From Labilithrix sp. (lineage in GTDB: Bacteria; Myxococcota_A; Polyangia; Polyangiales; Polyangiaceae), in the NCBI GenBank assembly GCA_019637155.1, contig JAHBWE010000024.1, forward strand, positions 1-64,000: a DNA stretch of 64,000 bases. Direction: 5' to 3'. Below the pieces are notes generated by a model, which worked only from the letters and a program-made list of their open reading frames with translations, was not told the origin of the DNA and did not search any database. The position numbers and the translations under genes were made by a program. This document shows positions 35,062 through 45,253 of the stretch, in pieces (within the stretch, counting starts at the first letter, position 1; the number at the start of each line of letters is the position of its first letter).

Positions 35062-35805
35062 GTGGTGCGTGCAGGTCAGCTCTCGCGGCTCGTCTTCGCC
35101 GCGAGCGCTGGCGTCCTCGTGATCGCGCCGGCGTGTCTCGGGTCGTTGCCGGAGCCGCTCGTGTGCCCGGCCGAGGCGCGCTTCGCGTCGGTGACGGCGT
35201 GTCCGCTCCAGCCCGCGCCGAGCGCGACGTCGTCGCCGCCGTTGCCGTCGCCGGAAGGCGGAGCGCTTCCATCTCCGAGCCAGTGCTCGCTCGCGATCCC
35301 GTGCCTCCAGACGCAGGGGCGCACGTGCGCGTGCACCGAGGCGGAAGAGTGCGCCGGCGCGAGCCAGTGCACGCCGCCGCCCGAGTGCCCGCCCTCCGTC
35401 CTCGAGCGCGTGCGCGGCGCGACGTGTTACGAGGTGACGACGTCGCTCCCGATCGGTCCCCTCACCTGCGCATGCGGCTGCGGGAGCTGCGCCGCGGCGT
35501 GCGACGGATACGGGCCCGTCATCGGCGCCCGCGCCACGCTGAGCGTCGCGCTCCCCGCGCTGCCGGGGACCGGAAGGCTCGGCTTCATGATCCGCGCGCG
35601 CGGGACGTCCACCCTCACCGCCTCGTTCGGCGGCGCGCAGGCGCCTTCCAACCCGCCGAGCGCCGACGTCACGCCGAGCGCGGAGTTCACCGACGTCGCC
35701 CTCCTCCCGGGGCTCGTGCTGAACGGCCGCGCGCCGACGAACATGCTGCTCACCGCGACGGGCCAGGTCGAGGTCGACTGTATCGTCCCGTTCTACGTGC
35801 CCTGA
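35062..35805 (+). CDS. Cys-rich lipoprotein, hypothetical
   Basis: About 247 residues from the first of two consecutive GTG codons (35062 or 35065); no ATG fits. The signal VRAGQLSRLVFAASAGVLVIAPAC has an APAC lipobox. Residues about 30-135 hold a dozen cysteines with CxC and CxxC pairs (SQCSLAIPC, CACTEAEEC, CACGCGSC), like small EGF-like or disulphide-rich modules. The rest is a beta-rich domain ending in EVDCIVPFYVP. It is probably anchored to the envelope. Function unknown. Confidence 0.75.
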   Translation: MVRAGQLSRLVFAASAGVLVIAPACLGSLPEPLVCPAEARFASVTACPLQPAPSATSSPPLPSPEGGALPSPSQCSLAIPCLQTQGRTCACTEAEECAGASQCTPPPECPPSVLERVRGATCYEVTTSLPIGPLTCACGCGSCAAACDGYGPVIGARATLSVALPALPGTGRLGFMIRARGTSTLTASFGGAQAPSNPPSADVTPSAEFTDVALLPGLVLNGRAPTNMLLTATGQVEVDCIVPFYVP

Positions 35806-35819
35806 TAGGCTGAGCGGCC

Positions 35820-37158
<1,339 letters not shown>

Positions 37159-37166
<8 letters not shown>

Positions 37167-38088
37167 GCGCGCTGCCGCGGCCGCGGCCGCCCTCTTCTTC
37201 TTCGCCGCCGCCGCGCGCGCGAACGAGCCGCCGCCGACGCCGGAGCACGAGGCCGTCTTCCGCGCGGGGATGGAGCAGTACGAGAAGGGCAATCGCCCGG
37301 CCGCGATCGCGACCTGGGAGAACCTGCTCGCCACGCTCGGCGAGGGCCGCGGCTACAAGATCCTGTACAACCTCGGGGTCGCGTACCAGGCGAGCGGCGA
37401 CGTCACGCGCGCGATCGAGCGGTACCGCGCCTTCGTCGCGCAGGTGAAGCGGCGCGAGAACGTGGGGAAGGACCTCGTCGCCCGCAGCGCCGACGCGACG
37501 ACGCGGCTCGAGCAGCTCGAGTCGACCCACGGCGCGGTCGACGTGCGCGCGCCGAAGAGCGGTCCGATCGTGCTCACGCGCGTCGGCACCTCCGAGCCGC
37601 GCCCCGCCGGCTACGTCGTCTGGCTCGCGCCGGGCACGCACGCGATCGAGGTCAACGTCGGCACGCAGAAGATCGAGCGCCGCGAGGTGATCGTCGAAAA
37701 GGGTAAAACCGTGGTCGTCGACACCTCGCCGCCGGAGGAGCCCGCGCCGCCGCCACCTGCGCCGCCGCCGGAGCCACCGCCGCCGCGCGGCGTGTCGGCG
37801 TGGGTCTGGGTCGGCGCCGGCGTGACGCTCGCGAGCGTCGCGCTGCCGGTCGCCTCGTACCTCGTCGCGGACGGAAAGGGCGACGACGCGCGCGCGCTCG
37901 GCCGGGGGAGCGGACGCTACGCCGACGCGAAGGACACGTACGAGACGTGGCGAACGCTGCACTACGTCTCGTACGCGGTGCCGGCGGTGCTCGCCGGGAT
38001 CACGATCGCGATCGCGGTGCTCGGCCCGTCGAAGCGCGTCACCGTCGGCTTCGACGGCTCGCAGCTCCGCGTCGGCGGCGCCTTCTGA
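37159..38088 (+). CDS. Exported TPR-containing protein with two C-terminal membrane helices
   Basis: This is a 309-residue protein overlapping the activator gene by eight bases. A signal-like Ala/Phe-rich N-terminus (ALFFFAAAARANE) is followed by one or two TPRs (AVFRAGMEQYEKGNRPAAIATW, ILYNLGVAYQASGDVTRAIERYRAF). A PEGA-like beta module (about 120-190) comes next, then a Pro-rich linker and two transmembrane helices (about 215-237 and 275-292). The layout matches the PEGA/TPR proteins that accompany sigma-54 activators and kinases in myxobacteria. Co-translation with the activator suggests a shared signalling role. Confidence 0.87.
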
Positions 38089-38091
38089 TCG

Positions 38092-39489
38092 TCAAAGCGT
38101 CGGGAACAGCGTCGAGCCGCCGCTCGACTTCGGAGCCGGCGCCGCCCGCGGGCGCTTCGGCGGCGGACGTGGAGCCGCCGACGCCGTCTCGCTCGGATGC
38201 GGCGGCGCGGGCACCGGCGGCGGCGCGGACTCCACCGCAGACGGCGGCGAGACGGAGACCTCGGGCTCGGGAGGAGCCGCCGCGGAGGGCTCGCGCGCGT
38301 CGACGGTGGGGGCGCGCATCCGCCACGCGAGGGCGCCGCCGGCGCCGAGGACGACGACGAACGCGGTCGCCGCGACGCCGAAGCGGGCGCCGCGCGAGGG
38401 CGCGGTGCGGGCGGGGCTCGCCGCGACCTGGCTCTCCTCCGCCATCGTCATCGTCGTCCCGTCGACGCTCGCGGTGAGCTGCGTCATCGCCTCGCGGCGC
38501 TCGACGCCGAACCAGCGATCGACGAGGCGCGCGAGATCGCTCTCGTCGACCGGCGCGCGCGCGCGGAGGACGCGGCGGAGCGCGTCCGCGACGTCGGCCG
38601 CGGTGGCGTAGCGCGCGGCGGGCTCCCTCGCGAGGCACTTGAGCGCGATCGCGGCGAGGTCGTCGCCGACGCCGGGGCGGACCTCCGCCGGCGATCGCAC
38701 CACCTCGTGGACGACCTTGAGGATGATCTGGGAAGGCGTGTCGGCGTGGAAGAGGCGCTCGAGCGTGAGGAGCTCCCAGAGGACGATGCCGAGCGCGAAC
38801 ACGTCGCAGCGTCGATCGAGCGGCAGCGCGTTGGCTTGCTCCGGCGCCATGTACGCGAACTTGCCCTTGATCATCCCGGTCGCGGTCGCCTCTTCGCGGC
38901 CCTCGAACTTCGCGATGCCGAAGTCGGCGATCTTCACCTCGCCGCTCGTGGAGAGCAGGATGTTCTGCGGGGAGACGTCGCGATGCACGAGCGCGAGCGG
39001 CGCGCCGTTCGCGTCCGAGAGCTCGTGCGCGGCGTGGAGGCCGCTCGCGGCCTGCATGACGATCCACGCCCCGAGCTCGGGCGAGAGCTCGTCACGCCGC
39101 TCCTTCAACGCGGTGGCGAGGCGCGCGAGCGAGACGCCGTCGACGAGCTCCATCACGACGTAGGGCACGTCGTCGACCTCGCCGAGGTCGAGCGTGCCGA
39201 CGACGTTGCGATGATGGAGGCGCGAGGTGACGCGCGCCTCGCGGAGGAGCGCGGCGCGATCGCTCTTCGACGTGACGGGGCGGAGCGTCTTCAGCGCGAC
39301 GAGGCGCTCGACGCCGTGCGCGCCGGTGAGGCGCGCGGCGAACACGACGCCCATGCCTCCCGCCGCGAGCGGAGCGACGAGCTGGTAGCGGCCGAGGCGA
39401 TCGCCCGCCTTCCACGGCGAGCTCTCCGCCGGCGGCGGAGGCGCAGCGACGGGCGTGACCGCCGTCTCCGTGCGCACCGGTTTCGCCAT
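38092..39489 (-). CDS. Membrane-anchored Ser/Thr protein kinase
   Basis: This is a 465-residue protein. The ATG at 39489 is used because the upstream residues are low-complexity and lack a ribosome site; M48 of the longer frame is an alternative. The kinase domain (about residues 25-290) has the loop LAAGGMGVVFAAR, ALKTL lysine, HRDVSPQN at 169, ADFGIAK and YMAPEQ. One transmembrane helix (FGVAATAFVVVLGAGGALAW) is at about 375-395, followed by a Pro/Ala/Ser-rich outside tail with no sensor domain. It is divergent from the VWA gene by 58 bases and convergent with the TPR gene at 38088. Confidence 0.92.
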   Translation of the reverse strand: MAKPVRTETAVTPVAAPPPPAESSPWKAGDRLGRYQLVAPLAAGGMGVVFAARLTGAHGVERLVALKTLRPVTSKSDRAALLREARVTSRLHHRNVVGTLDLGEVDDVPYVVMELVDGVSLARLATALKERRDELSPELGAWIVMQAASGLHAAHELSDANGAPLALVHRDVSPQNILLSTSGEVKIADFGIAKFEGREEATATGMIKGKFAYMAPEQANALPLDRRCDVFALGIVLWELLTLERLFHADTPSQIILKVVHEVVRSPAEVRPGVGDDLAAIALKCLAREPAARYATAADVADALRRVLRARAPVDESDLARLVDRWFGVERREAMTQLTASVDGTTMTMAEESQVAASPARTAPSRGARFGVAATAFVVVLGAGGALAWRMRAPTVDAREPSAAAPPEPEVSVSPPSAVESAPPPVPAPPHPSETASAAPRPPPKRPRAAPAPKSSGGSTLFPTL

Positions 39490-39547
39490 CGCGGTGGAGG
39501 ATACCATCTTGCGCCGTGGCCGCGCCGTGCCCAGGTTGCGCCGCCTC

Positions 39548-40345
39548 ATGAGCGACGTCATCTCCCAGCTCGATCTCGTCTTCTGCGTCGACCTGACCAG
39601 CAGCATGACGCCGTTCATCGAGGCGGCGCGCGCGCAGATGGTACGCATCCTCGATGCGCTCCGCGCGACGGAGGGAGTCGACGTGCGCGTCGCGGTCGTC
39701 GGCTACCGCGATCACGGCACGGTCGTGAAGCTCGTCGAGGTCCATCCCTTCGCCGCGAACAGCGCGAAGACGAAGGCGGTGCTCGACAAGCTGAAGGTGC
39801 AGAGCCCGCCCGAGAACACGGACGCGGCGGAGGCGGTGTTCTCCGGCCTCGCCGCGGTCGTCGATCTCGCGTGGCGCGCGGGCGCGTACCGCGTCTGCGT
39901 CCTCGTCGGCGACGCGCCGCCTCACGCGTGCAGCGAAGAGCGCGGACCGCACCCCGATCGGTTCGCGATCGATCCGACCGGCATGTCGCTCGACGACGTC
40001 GCGAACACGCTGGAGGAGAACGGCATTTTCCTCCACGCGCTCGGGATGATCCCGTCCGTCACGCCCTTCTACGACAAGGTGCTGGAGCGCGCGTTCACGC
40101 GGCTCGGCGTCGGATCGGGCGGGGCGTACTACGCGGCGCGCACGGGCGACGCGGCGATGGCGGTCGTCGAGACGGTGTCGAAGCGCTGCCTCGCCGACCT
40201 CGACTTCGATCGCCGCCTCTTCAGCGCGACGAAGCGCGAGCTCGACCTCGCCGAGCTCGTCCGCGCCCTCGACGCGTCGGAAGACGCCGTCAACGCGGGG
40301 CTCATGCGCCTGCGCCAGCGCGGTCTCCTCGCGTCCGCGCGCTGA
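39548..40345 (+). CDS. Cytoplasmic von Willebrand A (VWA) domain protein
   Basis: This is a 265-residue protein without a signal. The MIDAS motif is DLTSSM (residues about 15-20), with the later Thr in PPENTDAAEA and an Asp in VGDAPPH completing the metal site. The C-terminal 60 residues (RLFSATKRELDLAELVRALDASEDAVNAGLMRLRQ) form a small helical domain like a winged helix. VWA proteins of this soluble type act as protein-binding modules, often with ATPases. It is divergent from the kinase. Confidence 0.88.
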   Translation: MSDVISQLDLVFCVDLTSSMTPFIEAARAQMVRILDALRATEGVDVRVAVVGYRDHGTVVKLVEVHPFAANSAKTKAVLDKLKVQSPPENTDAAEAVFSGLAAVVDLAWRAGAYRVCVLVGDAPPHACSEERGPHPDRFAIDPTGMSLDDVANTLEENGIFLHALGMIPSVTPFYDKVLERAFTRLGVGSGGAYYAARTGDAAMAVVETVSKRCLADLDFDRRLFSATKRELDLAELVRALDASEDAVNAGLMRLRQRGLLASAR

Positions 40346-40377
40346 CGCAACGGCGCGGCTCGACGGAGCATCCTATG

Positions 40378-40391
40378 TCCGTTATAACGGA
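40378..40391. promoter_or_regulatory. 14-bp perfect palindrome TCCGTTATAACGGA before the ThiF-type gene
   Basis: The dyad spans 40378-40391 and ends nine bases before the ATG at 40401. Its centre (TATAAC) is a good -10 box, so the site could be a promoter that a dimeric repressor would block. Transcription would start almost at the ATG and give a leaderless message; no ribosome site is seen. Confidence 0.45.
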
Positions 40392-40400
40392 TCCTCTGTC

Positions 40401-41594
40401 ATGCCCACGACCTACACCGATCTCATCGCGCAGACGCGCCGCGAAACGAAGGAAGTCTCGCTCGACGAGGTGAAGCGGCGCCTCGACGCGAACGAGCCTT
40501 ACACGCTCCTCGACGTGCGTGAGAAGGAGGAGTACCGCGCCGGCTTCATCCCCGGCGCGGTCTCGATCCCGCGCGGCTTCCTCGAGATCCAGGTCGAGGG
40601 GCGCCTCCCCGACAAGGGCGCGAAGATCGTCGCGTACTGCGCGGGCGGCACGCGCTCCGCCCTCGCGGCGAAGACGCTCGCGGAGCTCGGCTACACCAAC
40701 GTCGAGACCGCGAACCCCGGCTTCGTGCGCTGGAAGGACCTCGGCTATCCGATCGAGACGCCGCCGCAGCTCTCCGACGCGCAGCGCGATCGCTACTCGC
40801 GCCACCTCCTCTTGCCGGAGGTCGGCGAGAGCGGACAGGCGAAGCTCCTCAAGAGCAAGGTCCTCCTCATCGGCGCGGGCGGCCTCGGCTCGCCGGCCGC
40901 GCTCTACCTCGCGGCCGCGGGCGTCGGCACGCTCGGCCTCGTCGACGCCGACACGGTGGACGCGTCGAACCTCCAGCGCCAGGTCCTCCACGCGACCTCG
41001 CGCATCGGCGCGCCGAAGATCGAGAGCGCGGAGAAGGTGCTGAAGGACCTGAACCCCGACGTGAAGGTCGTCGGCTACAAGGAGCGGCTCGACAGCTCGA
41101 ACGTCGATCGCCTCTTCGCCGACTACGACGTCGTCGTCGACGGCACCGACAACTTCCCGACGCGCTACCTCGTGAACGACGCGAGCGTGTTCCTCGGCAA
41201 GCCGGTCGTGCACGGCTCGATCTTCCGCTTCGACGGCCAGCTCACGACCTTCGTGCCGGACAAGGCGGCGAAGAAGCTCGGCATCCAGGCGGGCCCTTGC
41301 TACCGCTGCCTCTACCCGGAGCCGCCGCCCCCCCACCTCGCGCCGAGCTGCCAGGAGGCGGGCGTTCTCGGCATCCTGCCCGGCGTCATCGGCGTCCTCC
41401 AAGCGACGGAGGCGGTGAAGCTCCTGCTCAACCGCGGCGACGTCCTCGCCGGCCGCCTCCTCACCTACGACTCCCTCAAGATGAAGTTCCGTGAGCTCAA
41501 GCTCCGCCGCGACCCAAACTGCATCGTCTGCGGCCCCACCCCCAGCATCACCAAATACATCGACTACGAGGGTTTCTGCGCGCTCCCAAGCTGA
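40401..41594 (+). CDS. Rhodanese-ThiF/MoeB fusion (MoeZ/MOCS3-like sulfur-carrier activating enzyme)
   Basis: This is a 397-residue protein. An N-terminal rhodanese domain (residues 1-115) carries the active Cys in YCAGGTRS. The ThiF/MoeB E1-like domain follows: nucleotide loop GAGGLGSPAALYL, NLQRQVLH, DGTDNFPTRYL, zinc pairs CYRC and CIVC, and the GVLGILPGVIG strand. It adenylates and sulfurates the C-terminus of ThiS/MoaD-type carriers. The order rhodanese first is the reverse of the eukaryotic MOCS3 and actinobacterial MoeZ. Its sulfur carrier is not in the window. Confidence 0.94.
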   Translation: MPTTYTDLIAQTRRETKEVSLDEVKRRLDANEPYTLLDVREKEEYRAGFIPGAVSIPRGFLEIQVEGRLPDKGAKIVAYCAGGTRSALAAKTLAELGYTNVETANPGFVRWKDLGYPIETPPQLSDAQRDRYSRHLLLPEVGESGQAKLLKSKVLLIGAGGLGSPAALYLAAAGVGTLGLVDADTVDASNLQRQVLHATSRIGAPKIESAEKVLKDLNPDVKVVGYKERLDSSNVDRLFADYDVVVDGTDNFPTRYLVNDASVFLGKPVVHGSIFRFDGQLTTFVPDKAAKKLGIQAGPCYRCLYPEPPPPHLAPSCQEAGVLGILPGVIGVLQATEAVKLLLNRGDVLAGRLLTYDSLKMKFRELKLRRDPNCIVCGPTPSITKYIDYEGFCALPS

Positions 41595-41625
41595 GCCCGC
41601 CACGCCGCCATGATCGCTCGGGCAA

Positions 41626-41717
41626 CCCTCTCGGGGGCCCGGGGCGGCGGAGCGCGCGCCCCGCGCGCGCGGAGAGACCCCGGCGGGAGAGCTCGAGAGG
41701 GCAGAGCCCTCTCGAAC
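41626..41717 (-). repeat. Dispersed hairpin element, copy A
   Basis: Read on the minus strand it begins two bases after the stop of the VWA lipoprotein gene with the hairpin TCGAGAGGGC-TCT-GCCCTCTCGA (41715-41693). The conserved GCTCTCCCGCCGGGG core and a GC-rich tail ending in GGCCCCCGAGAGGG (reverse of 41626-41639) follow. Related copies lie at 52081, 56407, 58369 and 62400. The middle part here is diverged (GCGCGCGCGGGGC). Confidence 0.85.
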
Positions 41718-42839
41718 TCAATAGATGCTTACTGTGCCGCTCGACTTCGTCGCGCACTGGCCGTTGACGGGGTTGCCGACGGAGCGGAGGATGGCCTTCG
41801 CGTCCGGCTGCACGTGCTGGCCGGTGAGCTCGCTCTCGACCATGCGGACGAGCGCGCCGTCGAAGCGCGTCACGTGGTAGCAGGGGATCTTCGGCTCCGC
41901 GTGCGCGTTGCCGACGCCCGAGTCGTCGGTGAGGAACACGTAGCGGCCGCCCGTCATCTGCGCGGCGGTGCGCATCGTGAACTCGGTGCGCTCGTCCGAG
42001 CCGCTCGCGGCGACGGGATAGATGTGCACGTCCTTCGCCGCCGCGCCGAGGATCGAGTCCTTCACCGAGCCCTCGTCGCCGTGGTGGTGCGGCGCGTCCG
42101 CGACCCAGAAGGCCATCCGCGCGACGGAGCCGGCGCGCCACGAGAGCTTCAGCGTCGCGGCGAGCCCCTCCTCGACCGCCTCCGGGTAGTCGCCGCCGCC
42201 GCCGACCGACTGCTCGTCGAGCTTCGCCTTGAACTCGTCGAGGCCGGTGAAGTCGAGCTCGCGCGTGAGGTAGGCGTCGCCGTGATCGCGGTAGAGGACG
42301 AGGCCGAAGCGCGCCGTCATCTGCGGGTGCTTGTCCTTGATCGACTGCGCGATGCCGTCGATCTCCTTCTGGATGTACTTGAGCTCGTCGCCCATGCTGC
42401 CGGTCGTGTCGAGCAGGAAGGCGATGTCGAGCTCGGTCTTCGCGCCGCGCGCGGTCCACTGCGCGCGCGCCTGCTCGCGCTCCGTGATCGAGAACGACGG
42501 GAGACCGGCCAGGTTCGAGGAGAGGCCGATGTACTTCTTGTAGAACTCGAAGTTCAGGTTGTCGTCCCACACGCCGGCGGTGAGGAGCCCGGCCTGCGCG
42601 CCCGGCGTCTCGTCGCTCGACGGCGCGTTCGGCGACGGAGGCGCCGCGATGCCGCCGCTGCTGGTGCTGCTGCCGCCGCTGCTGGTGCCGCCCGACGGAG
42701 CCGCGCCCGCGTTCTCGCCGCTGGGAGAGTCACTGGCCGTCCGCCCCGCCACAGAGAACGCCGAGGCGTCGTCGTCGCCGCCGCACGCCGCCAGGCCGAG
42801 AGCCGAGAGAACCATCGCCGCCGTCCAGATTCGCTTCAT
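41718..42839 (-). CDS. VWA-domain surface lipoprotein
   Basis: This is a 373-residue protein. Signal MKRIWTAAMVLSALGLAAC with an LAAC lipobox; a Ser/Gly/Pro linker spans about 25-85. The VWA domain (about 130-340) has a full MIDAS: DTTGSM (about 145), then Thr in the ALYRDHGDAYL region and Asp in VADAPHHH. Inserts FKAKLDEQSVGGGGDYPEA are typical of extracytoplasmic VWA proteins. It probably binds a surface partner in a metal-dependent way. The repeat copy A follows its stop at once. Confidence 0.92.
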   Translation of the reverse strand: MKRIWTAAMVLSALGLAACGGDDDASAFSVAGRTASDSPSGENAGAAPSGGTSSGGSSTSSGGIAAPPSPNAPSSDETPGAQAGLLTAGVWDDNLNFEFYKKYIGLSSNLAGLPSFSITEREQARAQWTARGAKTELDIAFLLDTTGSMGDELKYIQKEIDGIAQSIKDKHPQMTARFGLVLYRDHGDAYLTRELDFTGLDEFKAKLDEQSVGGGGDYPEAVEEGLAATLKLSWRAGSVARMAFWVADAPHHHGDEGSVKDSILGAAAKDVHIYPVAASGSDERTEFTMRTAAQMTGGRYVFLTDDSGVGNAHAEPKIPCYHVTRFDGALVRMVESELTGQHVQPDAKAILRSVGNPVNGQCATKSSGTVSIY

Positions 42840-42969
42840 GCGGAGGAGGATTGCGAAGGCCGTGCCCGCTCGAAATGGCCCACAAAACGCGAAAACGCGC
42901 GCCCTTTCTCGGGAGCGCGCGTCCTCGTGGCATGATCGGCGTGCCGCGGACTGACTCAGCTGTCAGGGC

Positions 42970-44262
42970 TCAGAACGGCGAGACCATCCCGGAGTCGATC
43001 GGCTGCTCGTCGTCGCTGGTGGGGCGCCGCGCGCGGAGGAGGTCCTCCCCCTCTTCTTCGAGCCGCGTCGTCGGGATCGACTCCGTCGCGGTCACGCGGT
43101 CGAGCGGGCTCGTGTGCTTCGCCGGCTCGGGCCACTGCGTGACGTAGCGCGGGCTCTCGCCCGGGCCGCTCGCGTCGATCCAGGTCGTGTGGCCGGTGCC
43201 GGGCTCGCGCACGTCCATGTGGACGAAGGAGCTGTTCGGGTAGTACCCGCAGCCGGTGTCGTTGATCGTCTTGCAGAACGAGACGACGTCCTCGTTCTTC
43301 ATCCCGTCGACGCGGAAGTCCATCGCGCGCCCGCTCGAGTGCATGCTGCCGATCGACGCGGGGCGGTAGCCGGAGATGACGAAGAAGCGCGCGGGGGCGC
43401 CGGGCTTGCCGAAGTGATCGGCGAGGCGCTGCACGCGCTCGACGAGGCGCGCGTCCACGCGCTTGATCCCGGGCGCGATGTCGGGCCCCGGCTTCTTCGC
43501 GAGCTCCGACGCGGGCGCGGTGGGGCGCGCGGTGCCGCCGGGGCGGATGAGGACGGAGAAGCGCTCGAGCGCGCCGGGAGCGATCGTGCCGTCGCACTTC
43601 GTCAGCTCGAAGCGCTCGGCCTCCGGCCCGCGCACGATCTCCACCGGCTCCTTGGTGCACGGCGGGCGCGCGGGCGCGTTGTGGCTCACCTGCTTCGGAC
43701 CCTGGGCCGAAGGCGCCGACTTCGCGGACGCGTCACCGTGGACGCCGCGGATCCGCGCGACGAGCTCGGCGAGCTCCTCGTCGCGCGAGGTTTCGCCATC
43801 GTCGGCGGACGCGGGCTCGGACTTCGCGGGCTTCCGCGCGCCCTTCTCGGCGCCGCCCTTGCTCGGCTTGCCGCTCTTCACGTGCGCGGGCAGCTTCGGC
43901 AGCTCGTTGCCCGGCTTCGCCTTCTTGTCCACCTTGGCGATCTTCGTCGTCATCGAGGCCGAGACGAGGGCGCCGCCGTGATCGTTCTTCTTCGGCGGCG
44001 TCATGCCGGGCTCGTGGTGGCCCGCGCCGCTCACGTCGACGTCCTTCGCGTGGTGGACGACCGGCTTGATCGCCGCGCCGTCCTTCTTGCCCGCCTTCAC
44101 GCGGACGAGCGCGGACTTGTCGGACTTGTCGGACTTCTTCTCGACCTTCTTCTGCACGTGGGCGCTCTTGGCGTGGTGGCCGTGCGCGGACTTGGCCGCC
44201 ATCGCTGACAACGGCGCGATCGAGATCACGAGTGCGACAAGCGACGAAACGACGGGCTTCAT
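42970..44262 (-). CDS. Secreted M15-type (DUF882/YcbK-like) peptidoglycan peptidase
   Basis: This is a 430-residue protein from ATG at 44262, with AGGAGG eight bases before it. The signal MKPVVSSLVALVISIAPLSAMA is cleaved by type I peptidase. A long Lys/His/Ala-rich tether (about 25-190) looks disordered and basic, as if binding anionic envelope polymers. The catalytic part (about 285-400) has the M15 zinc set HSSGRAMDF and FVHMDVREP. It is therefore a likely D,D- or L,D-peptidase on peptidoglycan. It is divergent from the Cys-rich gene at 44384. Confidence 0.88.
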   Translation of the reverse strand: MKPVVSSLVALVISIAPLSAMAAKSAHGHHAKSAHVQKKVEKKSDKSDKSALVRVKAGKKDGAAIKPVVHHAKDVDVSGAGHHEPGMTPPKKNDHGGALVSASMTTKIAKVDKKAKPGNELPKLPAHVKSGKPSKGGAEKGARKPAKSEPASADDGETSRDEELAELVARIRGVHGDASAKSAPSAQGPKQVSHNAPARPPCTKEPVEIVRGPEAERFELTKCDGTIAPGALERFSVLIRPGGTARPTAPASELAKKPGPDIAPGIKRVDARLVERVQRLADHFGKPGAPARFFVISGYRPASIGSMHSSGRAMDFRVDGMKNEDVVSFCKTINDTGCGYYPNSSFVHMDVREPGTGHTTWIDASGPGESPRYVTQWPEPAKHTSPLDRVTATESIPTTRLEEEGEDLLRARRPTSDDEQPIDSGMVSPF

Positions 44263-44383
44263 GAGAGGTCCTCCTCTGCGCACGGCGCGGTACGCCGGCG
44301 TATGTGGGTAAAGTCCTACATCTGGCGACTTGGGCCAAAGAAACGGAGGATCTTTTTTCGAGAGCGATCTACGAACGCGCCCA

Positions 44384-44797
44384 ATGACGCCGAGCGACTT
44401 CGAGAAGCGCTTCCAGGAGCTCGCGAAGAGCCACGCGCAGGTGACCGCGAACGCGGGCTGCCTCGCGTGCGAGCGCTGCGAGCGCTGCACGGACTCGACC
44501 TTCTTGAAGGACTGCAAGAACGTCGCGCGCTCGCACTACTGCACGAGCTCGACGGACTGCACCGAGTGCTCGCACACGACCGCGTCGACCGGCTGCGTCG
44601 CGTGCTCCCACTGCGAGCGCTGCGAGCGCTGCACGCAGAGCGCGTACCTCGTCCGCTGCGTCGCCTGCAGCGGCTGCACGTATTGCTTCGGGTGCGTGGG
44701 GCTCTCGAAGAAGGACTTCCACATCCTGAACGAGCCGTACGAGCGGCAGGAGTGGTTCGCGAAGGTCGCCGAGCTCCGGCGCGCGCTCCGGATCTGA
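44384..44797 (+). CDS. Small cysteine-repeat protein
   Basis: This is a 137-residue cytoplasmic protein with about twenty cysteines between residues 26 and 107, spaced as CxxCxxC and about every eight residues (CLACERC, DCTECSH, CVACSHCERC, CVACSGCTYCFGC). The rest (FHILNEPYERQEWFAKVAELRRALRI) is a helix. Such regular Cys ladders could form a metal-loaded solenoid. No disulphide signal or secretion signal is seen, so metal binding is more likely than disulphides. The dtd gene starts one base after its stop, so co-transcription is nearly certain. Confidence 0.8.
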   Translation: MTPSDFEKRFQELAKSHAQVTANAGCLACERCERCTDSTFLKDCKNVARSHYCTSSTDCTECSHTTASTGCVACSHCERCERCTQSAYLVRCVACSGCTYCFGCVGLSKKDFHILNEPYERQEWFAKVAELRRALRI

Positions 44798-44798
44798 C

Positions 44799-45239
44799 AT
44801 GCGCGCGGTCGTGCAGCGCGTCGCGTGGGCGAAGGTCGAGGTCGGGGGTGAGGTCACCGGCGCGATCGAGAAGGGGCTCCTCGTCTACCTCGGCGCGGGC
44901 AAGGGCGACGGCGCGGCCGAGCGCGACTTCGTCCTCGCGAAGGTGCTCGGGCTCCGCATCTTCGAGAAGGACGGCAAGATGAACGAGAGCGTCGTCGACG
45001 TCGGCGGCGCGCTCCTCGTCGTGAGCCAGTTCACGCTCTACGGCGACGTGAGGAAGGGCCGCCGCCCGAGCTTCGACGGCGCGATGCCGCCGGAGGAGGC
45101 GGAGCGCGCCTACGAGGACTTCGTCGCCGCCGCGCGCGCGACCGGGATCCAGGTCGAGACCGGCCGCTTCCGCGCCGACATGAAGGTGACGAGCCTCAAC
45201 GACGGCCCGGTGACGATCTGGATCGACAGCGCGAAGTGA
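44799..45239 (+). CDS. dtd: D-aminoacyl-tRNA deacylase
   Basis: This is a 146-residue enzyme that hydrolyses D-aminoacyl-tRNAs such as D-Tyr-tRNA and keeps D-residues out of proteins. The family motifs are all present: MRAVVQRVAWAKV at the start, SQFTLYGDVRKGRRPSF (catalytic Thr in SQFTL) and NDGPVTIWID at the end. Length matches the bacterial enzyme. It sits in a row of small genes after the Cys-ladder protein and before a membrane protein, with a 14-base spacer. Confidence 0.97.
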   Translation: MRAVVQRVAWAKVEVGGEVTGAIEKGLLVYLGAGKGDGAAERDFVLAKVLGLRIFEKDGKMNESVVDVGGALLVVSQFTLYGDVRKGRRPSFDGAMPPEEAERAYEDFVAAARATGIQVETGRFRADMKVTSLNDGPVTIWIDSAK

Positions 45240-45253
45240 AGACCTCGTAGGGA

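Noticed and set aside
41718..42839. Chloride-channel or ribosome-linked role for the VWA lipoprotein
   Set aside because: Only the MIDAS and lipobox are visible; no partner domain supports a specific function.
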